Positions 1 through 7,243 of a stretch of 18,965 nt of DNA are shown piece after piece. Each line of letters starts with the position of its first letter. Positions within the stretch are counted from its first letter, which is position 1. The position numbers and the translations under genes are program-made. Source of the DNA: Bacillota bacterium (GTDB lineage Bacteria > Bacillota > Clostridia > Acetivibrionales > DSM-1351); the NCBI GenBank assembly GCA_023391425.1, contig JAEWAX010000055.1:1-18965 (forward strand), in the 5' to 3' direction. Under the pieces are notes generated by a model. The model was not told the origin of the DNA. It searched no databases and saw only the letters and a program-made list of their open reading frames with translations.

Positions 1-113
1 CCTTCTTCTCCTGAAGCAGCCTCAATTACTATAAAATTATTCTTTTGAAAATTTATTTTTAAGAATCCTCGTATGCTTTCCTCATCTTCTATGATTAGGA
101 TTTTATTCCACAT
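1..113 (-). CDS. Response regulator, N-terminal fragment (runs off window)
   Basis: This is the first 37 residues of a protein that continues beyond the left edge. Translation begins MWNKILIIEDEESIRGFLK and matches the start of a two-component receiver domain: a hydrophobic first strand (ILII), then the acidic pair (E-D-E-E) that binds Mg2+ next to the phospho-acceptor Asp, which would lie outside the window. The start is the ATG at 113, preceded by GGAG about 8 bases upstream. The output domain (DNA-binding or other) cannot be seen, so target and role are unknown. A TTGACA hexamer on the same strand at 298-303 could belong to its promoter, but the matching -10 is poor. Confidence 0.8.
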   Translation of the reverse strand, partial: MWNKILIIEDEESIRGFLKINFQKNNFIVIEAASGEE

Positions 114-324
114 AAATATTCTCCTCAAAATTACTTAATTTATAAGTCAATCAAAACTTAATAATCACATGTTTAATTTAATTATACATTGATATGTGAG
201 TTTATCCAAACAATAAAAGTGTGCTACTAAGCCTCAGATGGAGTAAAAAATCCACCTAAAACTCAAAAATCTGTCTATGCTATAATTTTATAAATTGTGT
301 CAAAGTAAAGGGTTACAAAGAATC
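114..324. other. AT-rich intergenic region upstream of the response regulator
   Basis: There is no coding sequence here. On the minus strand there is a perfect -35-like TTGACA (298-303), with only weak -10 candidates (GCATAG or AGCATA) at 16-17 bp spacing. If used, it would give the response regulator transcript a leader of about 150 bases. I see no convincing riboswitch fold. Confidence 0.3.
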
Positions 325-353
325 AAAAAAAAAGTTACAAAATAGTAACTTTT
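325..353 (-). terminator. Rho-independent terminator of the HD-domain gene
   Basis: Read on the minus strand, AAAAGTTAC (353-345) pairs with GTAACTTTT (338-330) around a six-base loop, followed by a run of T. It lies about 40 bases after the stop codon of the HD-domain gene and would end that transcript before the response regulator. Confidence 0.75.
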
Positions 354-394
354 AAAAAAGTAAATATATTTTAATAATACCTATTGAAATTACA

Positions 395-949
395 TCAAAG
401 TTCAAGTTCAAATGAAATGCGCTTCATAGCATTTAGAGTTAATTCAATAAATTCTTGACGTGTTATTCCTAATTCTTCTTCGTAGTGCTCTATTAAATCC
501 CTATTAATACTTTCTGCGTAATCTTTCTCATTCATCTTTTGTATAACAAATTCAACTGAAACATCAGCGATTTTCTGGCTAGGAAGTATTAATGCACATT
601 TAATAATTAAGTCAGAAATAGAATCCGCTAAAAATAGCACTTTATCCATTTTCCTTTTTCTAGGGATACCAAGATAGTCATTGTGTGCTCGTACAGAATA
701 TACAATAGCTTCGTCAATGTCTAAGTTTTCTAGTATATCAGCTCCAACAATGCCATGTAATGAAGGATTATCGGCTGTCCTTTCATAATCAATATCATGC
801 AGTAAGCCTGCCATTCCCCAAATATCAACATCAGCATTATAATGAGTTGCAAATTCTCTCATAATTGTCTCAACAGCTATTGAATGTTTTAAAACATTTA
901 TATTTGATAACCTAAGCTTCAATTCTTCGAGAGCTTCATCTCTTGTCAT
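395..949 (-). CDS. HD-domain (HDIG-type) metal-dependent hydrolase
   Basis: A 184-residue single-domain protein of the HD superfamily, whose members are metal-dependent phosphohydrolases. The signature runs H22 (in LKHSIAVE), H51-D52 (in LLHDIDYE) and D109 (in FLADSISD). Extra histidines at H65 and H89 sit where two-metal HD proteins carry further ligands. The block from H22 to about 115 is typical of small HDIG proteins often annotated as hydrolases acting on nucleotides or other phosphate esters. No transmembrane or signal segment is visible, so it should be cytosolic. The ATG at 949 follows GGGAGG at good spacing. It is monocistronic: a terminator lies at 325-353 and a candidate divergent RNA gene lies upstream. 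The substrate cannot be told from sequence. Confidence 0.85.
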   Translation of the reverse strand: MTRDEALEELKLRLSNINVLKHSIAVETIMREFATHYNADVDIWGMAGLLHDIDYERTADNPSLHGIVGADILENLDIDEAIVYSVRAHNDYLGIPRKRKMDKVLFLADSISDLIIKCALILPSQKIADVSVEFVIQKMNEKDYAESINRDLIEHYEEELGITRQEFIELTLNAMKRISFELEL

Positions 950-989
950 AAAGTTGTCCTCCCTTAAACTGTAATACTATATAAACAGA

Positions 990-1207
990 GTTCTTGGTTT
1001 CAAGGGGAGTTCTTACTCCCTTTGAAACTTAGAAATCGTTATCCAGGGTCGTAGCGCCGCTTATCTCCCACCATAGTAGAGGGGGTATTCGCCGCGGTAG
1101 ACATCGGGCAAACCTTCTGATATTAGTTTCCCTGCTTTGGGCATTTGGAAACGAACAAATAATATAACAAAAAGCCCAAGTGCACTTTTAGTACGCCTGG
1201 GCTCACT
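990..1207 (+). ncRNA. Candidate structured non-coding RNA, rod-like, unassigned family
   Basis: This is a GC-rich island in AT-rich DNA with no open frame. It folds on the plus strand into: a 4-bp closing helix (GTTC 990-993 with GAAC 1153-1156); a 13-bp hairpin (997-1009 with 1016-1028, loop 1010-1015); a 12-position helix with 10 pairs (1032-1043 with 1119-1130); an inner CCGC/GCGG helix (1057-1060 with 1094-1097); and a 7-bp apical helix (1062-1068 with 1081-1087). At least five pairs are G-U on the plus strand and would be A-C mismatches on the minus strand, which favours plus. A possible promoter, TTGTCC (954-959), 18 bp, TATATA (978-983), would start transcription near 990, at the closing helix. 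The RNA would run into the hairpin at 1173-1203. The shape recalls 6S RNA, but I cannot match it to a family. The alternative is a minus-strand leader of the HD-domain gene. Confidence 0.5.
1170..1205 (-). terminator. Terminator of secG, probably bidirectional
   Basis: On the minus strand an AGCCCAGG arm (from 1203) pairs with the CTTGGGCT arm (to 1173) around a five-base loop, followed by TTTTTG. It begins about 23 bases after the secG stop codon. On the plus strand the same hairpin is followed by CACTTTTCT, so it could also end the candidate RNA at 990-1207, though more weakly. Confidence 0.8.
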
Positions 1208-1226
1208 TTTCTAAGTACTTTACATA

Positions 1227-1475
1227 TTAAGCTGCCTTCATTAATAAGAATAGCGCAATTGAAGTAACAAGGAATGCAATTGCAGCAACAGCAGTAAACT
1301 TTGAAAGCAATGCATCAATAGTACGTCCTTTATTCTTTCCAAAGAAAGTCTCTGCTCCACCTGCAATTGAACCTGACAGACCAGCTTGTTTTCCAGACTG
1401 AAGTAATACAATTACAATAAGTGAAAGAGCAAGAAGAATGTGCACTATATTAACAATCCACTTTGCGATTTCCAA
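1227..1475 (-). CDS. secG: Protein translocase subunit SecG
   Basis: An 82-residue membrane protein matching SecG, the small non-essential partner of SecY and SecE in the general protein export channel. It has two hydrophobic segments (about residues 6-24 and 56-78) joined by a Gly/Ser-rich loop containing the conserved stretch LLQSGKQAGLSGSIAGG and the FFGKNKGRT motif typical of Firmicutes SecG. The start is an unusual TTG at 1475, chosen because AGGAGG sits 8 bases upstream and the family's N-terminal hydrophobic helix begins right after it. The gene lies downstream of eno on the same strand but behind the eno terminator, with its own terminator after it, so it is probably transcribed alone. 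Confidence 0.95.
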   Translation of the reverse strand: MEIAKWIVNIVHILLALSLIVIVLLQSGKQAGLSGSIAGGAETFFGKNKGRTIDALLSKFTAVAAIAFLVTSIALFLLMKAA

Positions 1476-1502
1476 TTAAAACACCTCCTAAAATAGATAG
1501 AG

Positions 1503-1547
1503 AAAACTTGGCTTATGCTAAAATAAAACTTGGCTTGTACCAAGCCA
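1503..1547. repeat. Short direct and inverted repeats overlapping a possible secG promoter
   Basis: The 12-mer AAAACTTGGCTT occurs at 1503-1514 and again at 1525-1536. The second copy overlaps an inverted repeat, TGGCTTG (1531-1537) with CAAGCCA (1541-1547). On the minus strand a possible secG promoter overlaps them: TTGGTA (1543-1538), 17 bp, TAGCAT (1520-1515). The repeats may be binding sites for a regulator or only leader hairpins; the promoter is a moderate match. Confidence 0.35.
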
Positions 1548-1615
1548 TAGGCGACAACAGAAGCTAAGTCGCACAATTTTTTAAATGCAAGCTTGATACG
1601 CCCGCAAATGCCTAG

Positions 1616-1642
1616 TTGCACTTATACTTTAATGAAGTGCAA
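1616..1642. repeat. 8-bp perfect inverted repeat between eno and secG
   Basis: TTGCACTT (1616-1623) and AAGTGCAA (1635-1642) form a perfect inverted repeat around an 11-base spacer. No T-run follows on either strand, so it is not a clear terminator. The role is unknown. Confidence 0.4.
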
Positions 1643-1660
1643 GTAAAATTGTAGCATATA

Positions 1661-1695
1661 AATAAATAAAAAACAAGCCTAATGACCTGTTTTTT
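1661..1695 (-). terminator. Terminator of eno
   Basis: On the minus strand AAAAAACAGG pairs with CTTGTTTTTT (one G-U pair), followed by a T-rich tract. It lies about 60 bases after the eno stop codon and separates eno from secG. Confidence 0.7.
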
Positions 1696-1753
1696 ATTTA
1701 TTTATATTAGAAAAATTAACACATCTAAGGAACCCTAAATTCCAAGACTCCCC

Positions 1754-3052
1754 TTATGCTTTAATATTAAACCATGCCTTTAACCCTGGATACTCTGCAA
1801 CTTCTCCTAATTCTTCTTCTATTCTAAGCAGTTGATTATACTTAGCCACTCTGTCTGTTCTAGAAGGTGCTCCAGTCTTGATTTGTCCTGAGTTTGTAGC
1901 AACCGCAATATCAGCAATAGTTGCATCCTCTGTTTCACCTGATCTGTGAGACGTAACAGCAGTATATCCAGCTCTGTTGGCCATTTGAATGGCATCTAAT
2001 GTTTCAGTAAGAGTTCCAATTTGGTTTACTTTTATTAGAATAGAGTTGGCAACTCCCATTTTTATACCCTTTTCAAGTCTTCTAGTGTTTGTTACAAATA
2101 AATCATCGCCAACTAGTTGAATCTTATTTCCAAGCTTTTCAGTCAATAGTTTCCAGCCTTCCCAATCCTCTTCGGCTACGCCATCTTCAAGAGATATAAT
2201 TGGGTATTTATTCGCTAAATCAGCCCAATAGTCCACCATTTCTTGTTTTGTCTTTCTAATATTTGTTTTCCAGAAGAAATAAGTCCCATCTTCCTGATAC
2301 ATTTCTGTTGCAGCAGCATCTATAGCTATTCTGAAATCATTACTTGGTTTGTAACCTGCCTTAGTGACAGCCTCTAAAATAACCTGTATTGCTTGTTCAT
2401 CAGTTTCAAGGTTTGGAGCAAATCCACCTTCATCTCCGACAGCTGTACTTAAGCCTTTGCTTTGTAATACTTTTTTTAGATTATGAAATACTTCAGCACA
2501 CATTCTAAGTGCTTCTTTAAAACTTTCAGCTCCAACTGGCATAATCATGAATTCTTGTATATTTACACTATTATCAGCGTGTTTGCCACCATTAATTATA
2601 TTCATCATCGGAACTGGTAAAGTCTTAGCATTCACTCCCCCGATATATTGGTAAAGACCCAAACCTAAAGCCTCAGCAGCAGCCTTTGCAACTGCTAAAG
2701 ATACTCCGAGAATTGCATTAGCACCAAGTCGTTCCTTATTGGGTGTACCGTCCAATTCTATCATAAGCTTATCTATCGCAACCTGATCAAATAAATTCAT
2801 GCCTTCTACTTCAGGTGAAATAATATTATTTACATTTCCAACTGCTGTTTCAACTCCCTTGCCCATATATCTATCACTATTCTCGTCCCTTAATTCTATT
2901 GCCTCGAAAGCACCAGTTGATGCACCAGATGGTACTGAAGCTCGTCCTATATAGCCCCCTTCAGCAATAACCTCAACCTCAACAGTAGGATTTCCTCTAG
3001 AATCAAGTATTTCTCTTGCGAAAACACTTTCAATTGGTATATATTGTTTCAT
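1754..3052 (-). CDS. eno: Enolase (phosphopyruvate hydratase)
   Basis: A full-length 432-residue enolase, which converts 2-phosphoglycerate to phosphoenolpyruvate in glycolysis in the cytosol. Family landmarks are all present: the N-terminal AREILDSRGNPTVEVEV (12-28); H158 in NGGKHADN; the catalytic base pair E208 (GDEGG) and K341 (LIKVNQIGT); metal ligands D245, E289 (SLEDG) and D316 (GDDLF); the SHRSGETED loop (368-376); and K392 (IKTGAPSRTDR). The length is normal and no key residue is missing. The ATG at 3052 follows AGGGAG at about 8 bases. It stands alone between a promoter-proximal palindrome (3093-3105) and its own terminator, rather than inside a gapA-pgk-tpi-pgm operon. Confidence 0.99.
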   Translation of the reverse strand: MKQYIPIESVFAREILDSRGNPTVEVEVIAEGGYIGRASVPSGASTGAFEAIELRDENSDRYMGKGVETAVGNVNNIISPEVEGMNLFDQVAIDKLMIELDGTPNKERLGANAILGVSLAVAKAAAEALGLGLYQYIGGVNAKTLPVPMMNIINGGKHADNSVNIQEFMIMPVGAESFKEALRMCAEVFHNLKKVLQSKGLSTAVGDEGGFAPNLETDEQAIQVILEAVTKAGYKPSNDFRIAIDAAATEMYQEDGTYFFWKTNIRKTKQEMVDYWADLANKYPIISLEDGVAEEDWEGWKLLTEKLGNKIQLVGDDLFVTNTRRLEKGIKMGVANSILIKVNQIGTLTETLDAIQMANRAGYTAVTSHRSGETEDATIADIAVATNSGQIKTGAPSRTDRVAKYNQLLRIEEELGEVAEYPGLKAWFNIKA

Positions 3053-3086
3053 ACTTTTCTCCCTTCAAGGTGATTATTCATATTCA

Positions 3087-3115
3087 GAATAACATTACAG
3101 TAATGCTATTGTAAA
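3087..3115 (-). promoter_or_regulatory. Possible eno promoter with palindromic operator-like site
   Basis: On the minus strand TTTACA (3115-3110) and TTATTC (3092-3087) are 17 bp apart, a moderate match to a vegetative promoter. The spacer holds a perfect palindrome, CATTAC-A-GTAATG (3093-3105), placed where a repressor would block RNA polymerase. Which protein would bind is unknown. Confidence 0.3.
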
Positions 3116-3287
3116 TATTTCCCTTTTATTCTCTTTTAACTTACACCATATTTAATATATGTAATTTAGCAAATAACATACTAAAATCATACTAAAACAC
3201 TTTTTGACTTTAAATTAAGTGATTTTAATGAATGTAGTTTATATTATATATACCAACAAATTCAATATGTAAGCAATTATATTATCA

Positions 3288-3449
3288 TTATTTATTACTT
3301 TTCATCCATTGAAGTATTAGTTCATCCAGCCTATTATTAACAGAAATTAATGTTGGGTCTTCACTTATACCATCTTTATCAAGACAATTGTATAATTGCT
3401 CTCTAGTCATCTGAATCGCATGTTTTACTTTTGTATTTTCCCTTTTCAT
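3288..3449 (-). CDS. Spo0E-like aspartyl-phosphate phosphatase, 53 aa
   Basis: A short gene of 53 codons beginning MKRENTKVKHAIQMTRE with an excellent AGGAGG 5 bases before the ATG at 3449 and a TAA stop at 3288. The C-terminal half reads SEDPTLISVNNRLDELILQW (29-48), which fits the Spo0E family pattern of a Ser/Val segment followed by LD-x-LI and an aromatic residue. The family is known for small helical-hairpin phosphatases that remove phosphate from Spo0A~P and so delay sporulation; that role here is inferred. A TATAAT (3475-3470) with TATACA 16 bp upstream makes a plausible promoter with a very short leader. It diverges from the XRE regulator next door, which may control it. Confidence 0.75.
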   Translation of the reverse strand: MKRENTKVKHAIQMTREQLYNCLDKDGISEDPTLISVNNRLDELILQWMKSNK

Positions 3450-3462
3450 TTTAACCTCCTTG

Positions 3463-3495
3463 TACATATATTATACTTTTATGTAATTATATGTA
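3463..3495. repeat. 8-bp inverted repeat in the divergent Spo0E/XRE promoter region
   Basis: TACATATA (3463-3470) and TATATGTA (3488-3495) are exact inverted copies that overlap the likely -10 of the Spo0E-like gene. This could be an operator, though AT-rich DNA makes such repeats common. Confidence 0.3.
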
Positions 3496-3533
3496 TATTG
3501 TACCGTATATTTTGTTCTTTTTCAATATTTTTT

Positions 3534-3546
3534 GAATAATTTATTC
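3534..3546. promoter_or_regulatory. 13-bp palindrome upstream of XRE regulator (possible operator)
   Basis: GAATAA-T-TTATTC is a perfect palindrome just upstream of a plausible plus-strand promoter (TTAAAC 3553-3558, 17 bp, TATAGT 3576-3581). XRE-type repressors often bind such sites to control their own gene and a divergent neighbour. Binding is inferred from position only. Confidence 0.35.
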
Positions 3547-3602
3547 GATTTTTTAAACATTTTTGGACAAAATGATATAGTGATATTTTAGGAGGAAATT
3601 AT

Positions 3603-3956
3603 ATGGTATTTGGTAATCGATTAAAAGGATTAAGAGAAGAAAAAGGCATAACACAAAAACAGTTAGGTAAAGTTATAAATATATCTGATAGAGTAATTGG
3701 ATACTATGAATCAAATGATCGTTTCCCAAGGGATGAAACTATACTAAAAAAGCTTGCTGACTATTTTGACGTGTCAGTTGATTACCTTGTGGGTCGAACA
3801 AGCCTTCGATTACCTCAAAGTGAATATGTGGCAGAATCTGAATCTTCTTATAGTCTAAACATTGAAGGTCTACCGATAGAAGCTATTAAGATGATAGAAG
3901 ACTATATAGAGTTGGTTAGATTGAAATACAATCCCAACAGTAAATATAATCGTTAA
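3603..3956 (+). CDS. XRE/Cro-CI family helix-turn-helix transcriptional regulator
   Basis: A 117-residue DNA-binding protein. Residues 5-65 form a classical XRE domain: RLKGLREEKGITQKQLGKVI (helices 1-2), the recognition segment ISDRVIGYYESNDRFPR, and the closing ILKKLADYFDVSVDYLVGRT. The C-terminal 50 residues are short and helical (IEAIKMIEDYIELVRLK) with no known ligand-binding domain, so dimerisation is the likely role. The ATG at 3603 follows AGGAGG with good spacing. This build resembles small SinR/Xre-type repressors of Firmicutes. It is divergent from the Spo0E-like gene, with palindromes between them, so self-control and control of that gene are plausible. The NRPS operon converges on it from the right. 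Its target is unproven. Confidence 0.9.
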   Translation: MVFGNRLKGLREEKGITQKQLGKVINISDRVIGYYESNDRFPRDETILKKLADYFDVSVDYLVGRTSLRLPQSEYVAESESSYSLNIEGLPIEAIKMIEDYIELVRLKYNPNSKYNR

Positions 3957-3960
3957 ATCT

Positions 3961-4003
3961 TTTTTAATAAAAGGGCTTTAGAAATACAAAATTTCTAAAG
4001 CCC
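3961..4003 (-). terminator. Strong terminator at the end of the NRPS operon (bidirectional)
   Basis: A perfect 13-bp stem (GGGCTTTAGAAAT 3973-3985 with its complement 3991-4003, loop 3986-3990). On the minus strand the hairpin is followed by TTTTATT, ending the NRPS operon about 125 bases after the last stop codon. It also lies 16 bases past the XRE stop and would stop that transcript from the other side. Confidence 0.85.
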
Positions 4004-4129
4004 CTGCTCTAAATAATTCTAATAATTTCACTGATATCGGAGTTAGGAGTTGAAAAAACAATACTACTAATATTGTATAACATGAATTTTAAAATACCAT
4101 GAAACATATTTTTGATTGGATTATTTACT

Positions 4130-7100
4130 TTACACTATACAATGGTCTATTTTTAAATCTAATTTCAATTGCTCATATATCTCCAGTAAAAGACTGTACT
4201 CAACATTCTTCAACTCTTCTACCATTTCGATAACGTTCTTAATCATGCTTTCCTGCTCTTGTGATAGTTTGCTGGAATCAAACCTTGTAAATGATTGTGC
4301 TAGATATTTAAGCCTAATATCATTTGAAAGCTCAACCACTTTCAAGTACTCCATATGTAACTTAATTACTCTTCCTGTAAGTTTATTTTTAGAAATCACA
4401 TAATTAAGTCTGTCATACATACATTTCTTATGTTCCGACAGCAGATGAAGTGCCCTATAGTCTATAGTAAGTTTACCTTGCAATAGGTTCTCTAGATTTC
4501 TTATAATCACGTCATACACTTTAAATCCAAATTCAACCTGCTTTTTGTTGTACTCGAATGAATACATCCTGATACTGTCACCTATTGAAAATAAATAATT
4601 TTTCAGCTCTTTTAAGAATCTGTCTATACTAAATGGATACTCTTCTTCAAAGCTCTTAGGCCTCATTAACTGTATCGCTGACCATCCACACCATGGAGCA
4701 TAATTTTTATAATGAATTTTACCTTTTTCATAGGCCTCTGAAAATTGGCTGTAATCAAATGTGATTTCTGAAAATAGTCTTTCCTTATCAAATCCAATTC
4801 CTAGAAGTTGCTCTATATCATTGTCATATCCGTATATCAGAGAAGGATGTACAAAATGGTTCTTTCTATAATCCCCTTTATTGGGCAGATAATACTCATC
4901 CACATTCATAATTAGGTAATATCCCATATTAATCTTTTCTATAATAAAATCAATAATGCACTCTTCCTTCTTTAACAAATTATATCCTAAACAAACCATA
5001 TCAACTATTTCGCTGCAACAATCACGAGGCTCCAGGTAATTTAATTCTACATACCCACTTTCATCTGTGAATGAAAATATCTGTATAAAATTGCTATAAT
5101 ACCATGGAAGATATTTATCATAAGCAAGCACTACACAAAGTGGCAAACTCCTGTGAAGATATGTTGTAATATTCCGTTGTGTAACAATTTTTAGTTTCTT
5201 TGAATGAGAGTATTCCTCTATTTTTCCTGTCAAAAGAGTATCTTCACCCTTACTATCAATGTTACACTGATAGTCTTTTAGGTTATATCTTTCCTGTACT
5301 GCAGCAAACTGATCAAAGGCCTCTTTGGACTGCATGTTGTCTTCCATAGCATCCATCATATCTAATATGGTCATATACCTAAAAATATCTGATACAGCTA
5401 TGTCGATATTATTATTAGAAGCTATAGCTATTACCTCAGCAGCCTTTAAGGAATCTCCTCCAAGGGTAAAAAAGTTATCCTCTATGCCTAACTTATCTAT
5501 ACCCAAAACACTACCCCATATTTTTGCAAGTATTTCTTCCTTGTCATTTCTAGGAGGTATATATTTTGCACCCGAGTTTAGAATTGATATATCTGGTGCA
5601 GGGAGCTGTTTTCTGTCAATCTTCCCGTTTTGTGTAAGAGGCATCCTCTCAAGACGAATGAAGTATGAAGGAACCATGTATTCTGGCAATTGAGTTAGAA
5701 TATGCTCCTTCAGTTCAGGTATAGTTAAGTTCCTATCAGAAACAAAATATGCACAAAGATATTTGCTGTTATTTCTATCAGTCTTAGCTATGATAACGAC
5801 TTCTTTTATATCTTTGTGCTTCATTAACTGAGCTTCCACTTCACCTAGCTCTATCCTAAATCCACGTATCTTGACCTGGTTATCCATTCTTCCTGAAAAC
5901 TCAATATTTCCATTAGGAAGCCATCTCGCTAAATCTCCTGTTTTATAAATTCTCTCACCCTGTACGAAAGGACTATCTATGAATTTTTCATCAGTTAATT
6001 CTTTTCTTTTGAGATAACCTCTTGCAACGCCGTCCCCACCTACCCATAACTCTCCAAATATACCAATAGGATTTAATTGATTATACTTATCTACAATATA
6101 GGCAGTTGAATTGCTTATCGGTTTACCTATAGGAATATTTCCCTCCGCTTTCCCATCAATGATAAAGCATGTGGAAAAGGTAGTATTCTCTGTAGGTCCA
6201 TATCCGTTAATGACTGTTAAACGTGGACACTGTTCCATAACATTGTTTATGTGCTTTGGTGATAGCGTATCTCCACCAACTAGAAGAACCCTAAGTGACG
6301 AGAACATTTCCGGGTTCTTTTCAGATAGCTGGTTAAACAGTGGGGATGTAAGCCATAGTATTGTTATTTTATATTCCTTAAGCGCCTCCTTGAGTTTTCT
6401 AGCATCAAGAATGGTATTTTCATCAACTAAGTATAAGCTCAATCCATTTAAAAGTGCTCCCCAGATTTCAAATGTACACGCATCAAAAACAATGGCTCCT
6501 GTTTGTAAAATTCTATCTTCTTTCTTAAAGTCAATGTAATTTGTGTTTTTAACCAACCTTACAACATTCCTATGCTCAACCATTGTTCCCTTGGGTTTTC
6601 CCGTAGAGCCTGAGGTATACATCACATAAGCAAGATTTTCTGCTCCATTTATCTGAGGGGTATTTGTGCAGTCCCCTTGATATAAAGTAATATCCTCAAG
6701 ATATAAGGTATGAGGTAATAGAATGCCCGTTATTGGTTTTAAATGTGACAATGTTAGAAGTATTTTAGCACCACTGTCTTCTAACATGTAAAGTTTTCTT
6801 TCGTTAGGATACTCGGGATCAATTGGCAAATATGCGCCTCCAGCCTTTAGTATAGCCAGTATTCCTATTATTGACTCGATAGATCGTGGTACCATGATTG
6901 CTACAATACTTTCTTCACTGACACCCTTTTCACGCAACACCTTTGCAAGCTGGTTAGCTCTCTGATTTAGTTCCCTATACGTGATAATGGTTTCTTTGAA
7001 ATTTACTGCAATATTATTAGGAGTGCATTCCACCTGTTCTTCAAACAATTGGTGTATTGTTTTATTGCGGGGATATGCCGTTCGAGTATCGTTAAAAACA

Positions 7101-7183
7101 TATAGTATCTTTTTTCTTTCGTCCTCTGTCAATATCTCGATATCACTTACTTTCAATTTTTCAGGATTCTTTGTTTTTTCCAT
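4130..7183 (-). CDS. NRPS2: adenylation-carrier protein with C-terminal BtrH-like domain
   Basis: A 1017-residue synthetase with no condensation domain; it opens with a C-A linker-like stretch (about 15-45). The adenylation domain spans about 45-530, with TSGSTGKPKG (190-199), the YGPTE motif (328-332), GFRIELGEVE (441-450) and the catalytic K521 (NGKIDRK). The carrier domain (about 545-615) has LGGDSL with phosphopantetheine Ser578. The specificity code read against GrsA is D-A-F-W-L-G-G-T-F-K, the form I know from valine domains. Residues about 660-1017 are not a thioesterase: they carry C683, the VDEYYLP stretch (761-767), HFVH (776-779) and GFD (797-799), the same spacing logic as the two stand-alone paralogues upstream, ending in a helical tail. 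It is the last gene of the operon. AGGTG lies 9 bases before the ATG. Confidence 0.88.
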   Translation of the reverse strand: MEKTKNPEKLKVSDIEILTEDERKKILYVFNDTRTAYPRNKTIHQLFEEQVECTPNNIAVNFKETIITYRELNQRANQLAKVLREKGVSEESIVAIMVPRSIESIIGILAILKAGGAYLPIDPEYPNERKLYMLEDSGAKILLTLSHLKPITGILLPHTLYLEDITLYQGDCTNTPQINGAENLAYVMYTSGSTGKPKGTMVEHRNVVRLVKNTNYIDFKKEDRILQTGAIVFDACTFEIWGALLNGLSLYLVDENTILDARKLKEALKEYKITILWLTSPLFNQLSEKNPEMFSSLRVLLVGGDTLSPKHINNVMEQCPRLTVINGYGPTENTTFSTCFIIDGKAEGNIPIGKPISNSTAYIVDKYNQLNPIGIFGELWVGGDGVARGYLKRKELTDEKFIDSPFVQGERIYKTGDLARWLPNGNIEFSGRMDNQVKIRGFRIELGEVEAQLMKHKDIKEVVIIAKTDRNNSKYLCAYFVSDRNLTIPELKEHILTQLPEYMVPSYFIRLERMPLTQNGKIDRKQLPAPDISILNSGAKYIPPRNDKEEILAKIWGSVLGIDKLGIEDNFFTLGGDSLKAAEVIAIASNNNIDIAVSDIFRYMTILDMMDAMEDNMQSKEAFDQFAAVQERYNLKDYQCNIDSKGEDTLLTGKIEEYSHSKKLKIVTQRNITTYLHRSLPLCVVLAYDKYLPWYYSNFIQIFSFTDESGYVELNYLEPRDCCSEIVDMVCLGYNLLKKEECIIDFIIEKINMGYYLIMNVDEYYLPNKGDYRKNHFVHPSLIYGYDNDIEQLLGIGFDKERLFSEITFDYSQFSEAYEKGKIHYKNYAPWCGWSAIQLMRPKSFEEEYPFSIDRFLKELKNYLFSIGDSIRMYSFEYNKKQVEFGFKVYDVIIRNLENLLQGKLTIDYRALHLLSEHKKCMYDRLNYVISKNKLTGRVIKLHMEYLKVVELSNDIRLKYLAQSFTRFDSSKLSQEQESMIKNVIEMVEELKNVEYSLLLEIYEQLKLDLKIDHCIV

Positions 7184-7243
7184 TTCAATTTCACCTCACG
7201 AATATAGTTAAATCATCTAGTATCATCTGACCTAGGAATTGTA

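Noticed and set aside
990..1207. tmRNA, SRP RNA or RNase P RNA as the identity of the structured RNA
   Set aside because: There is no tRNA-like end with CCA, no tag-peptide frame, no SRP GGAA-type apical motif and no RNase P core motifs.
5325..6539. Open frames on the plus strand inside NRPS2
   Set aside because: They are antisense to a clearly conserved A-T protein, lack ribosome sites and have no recognisable domains.
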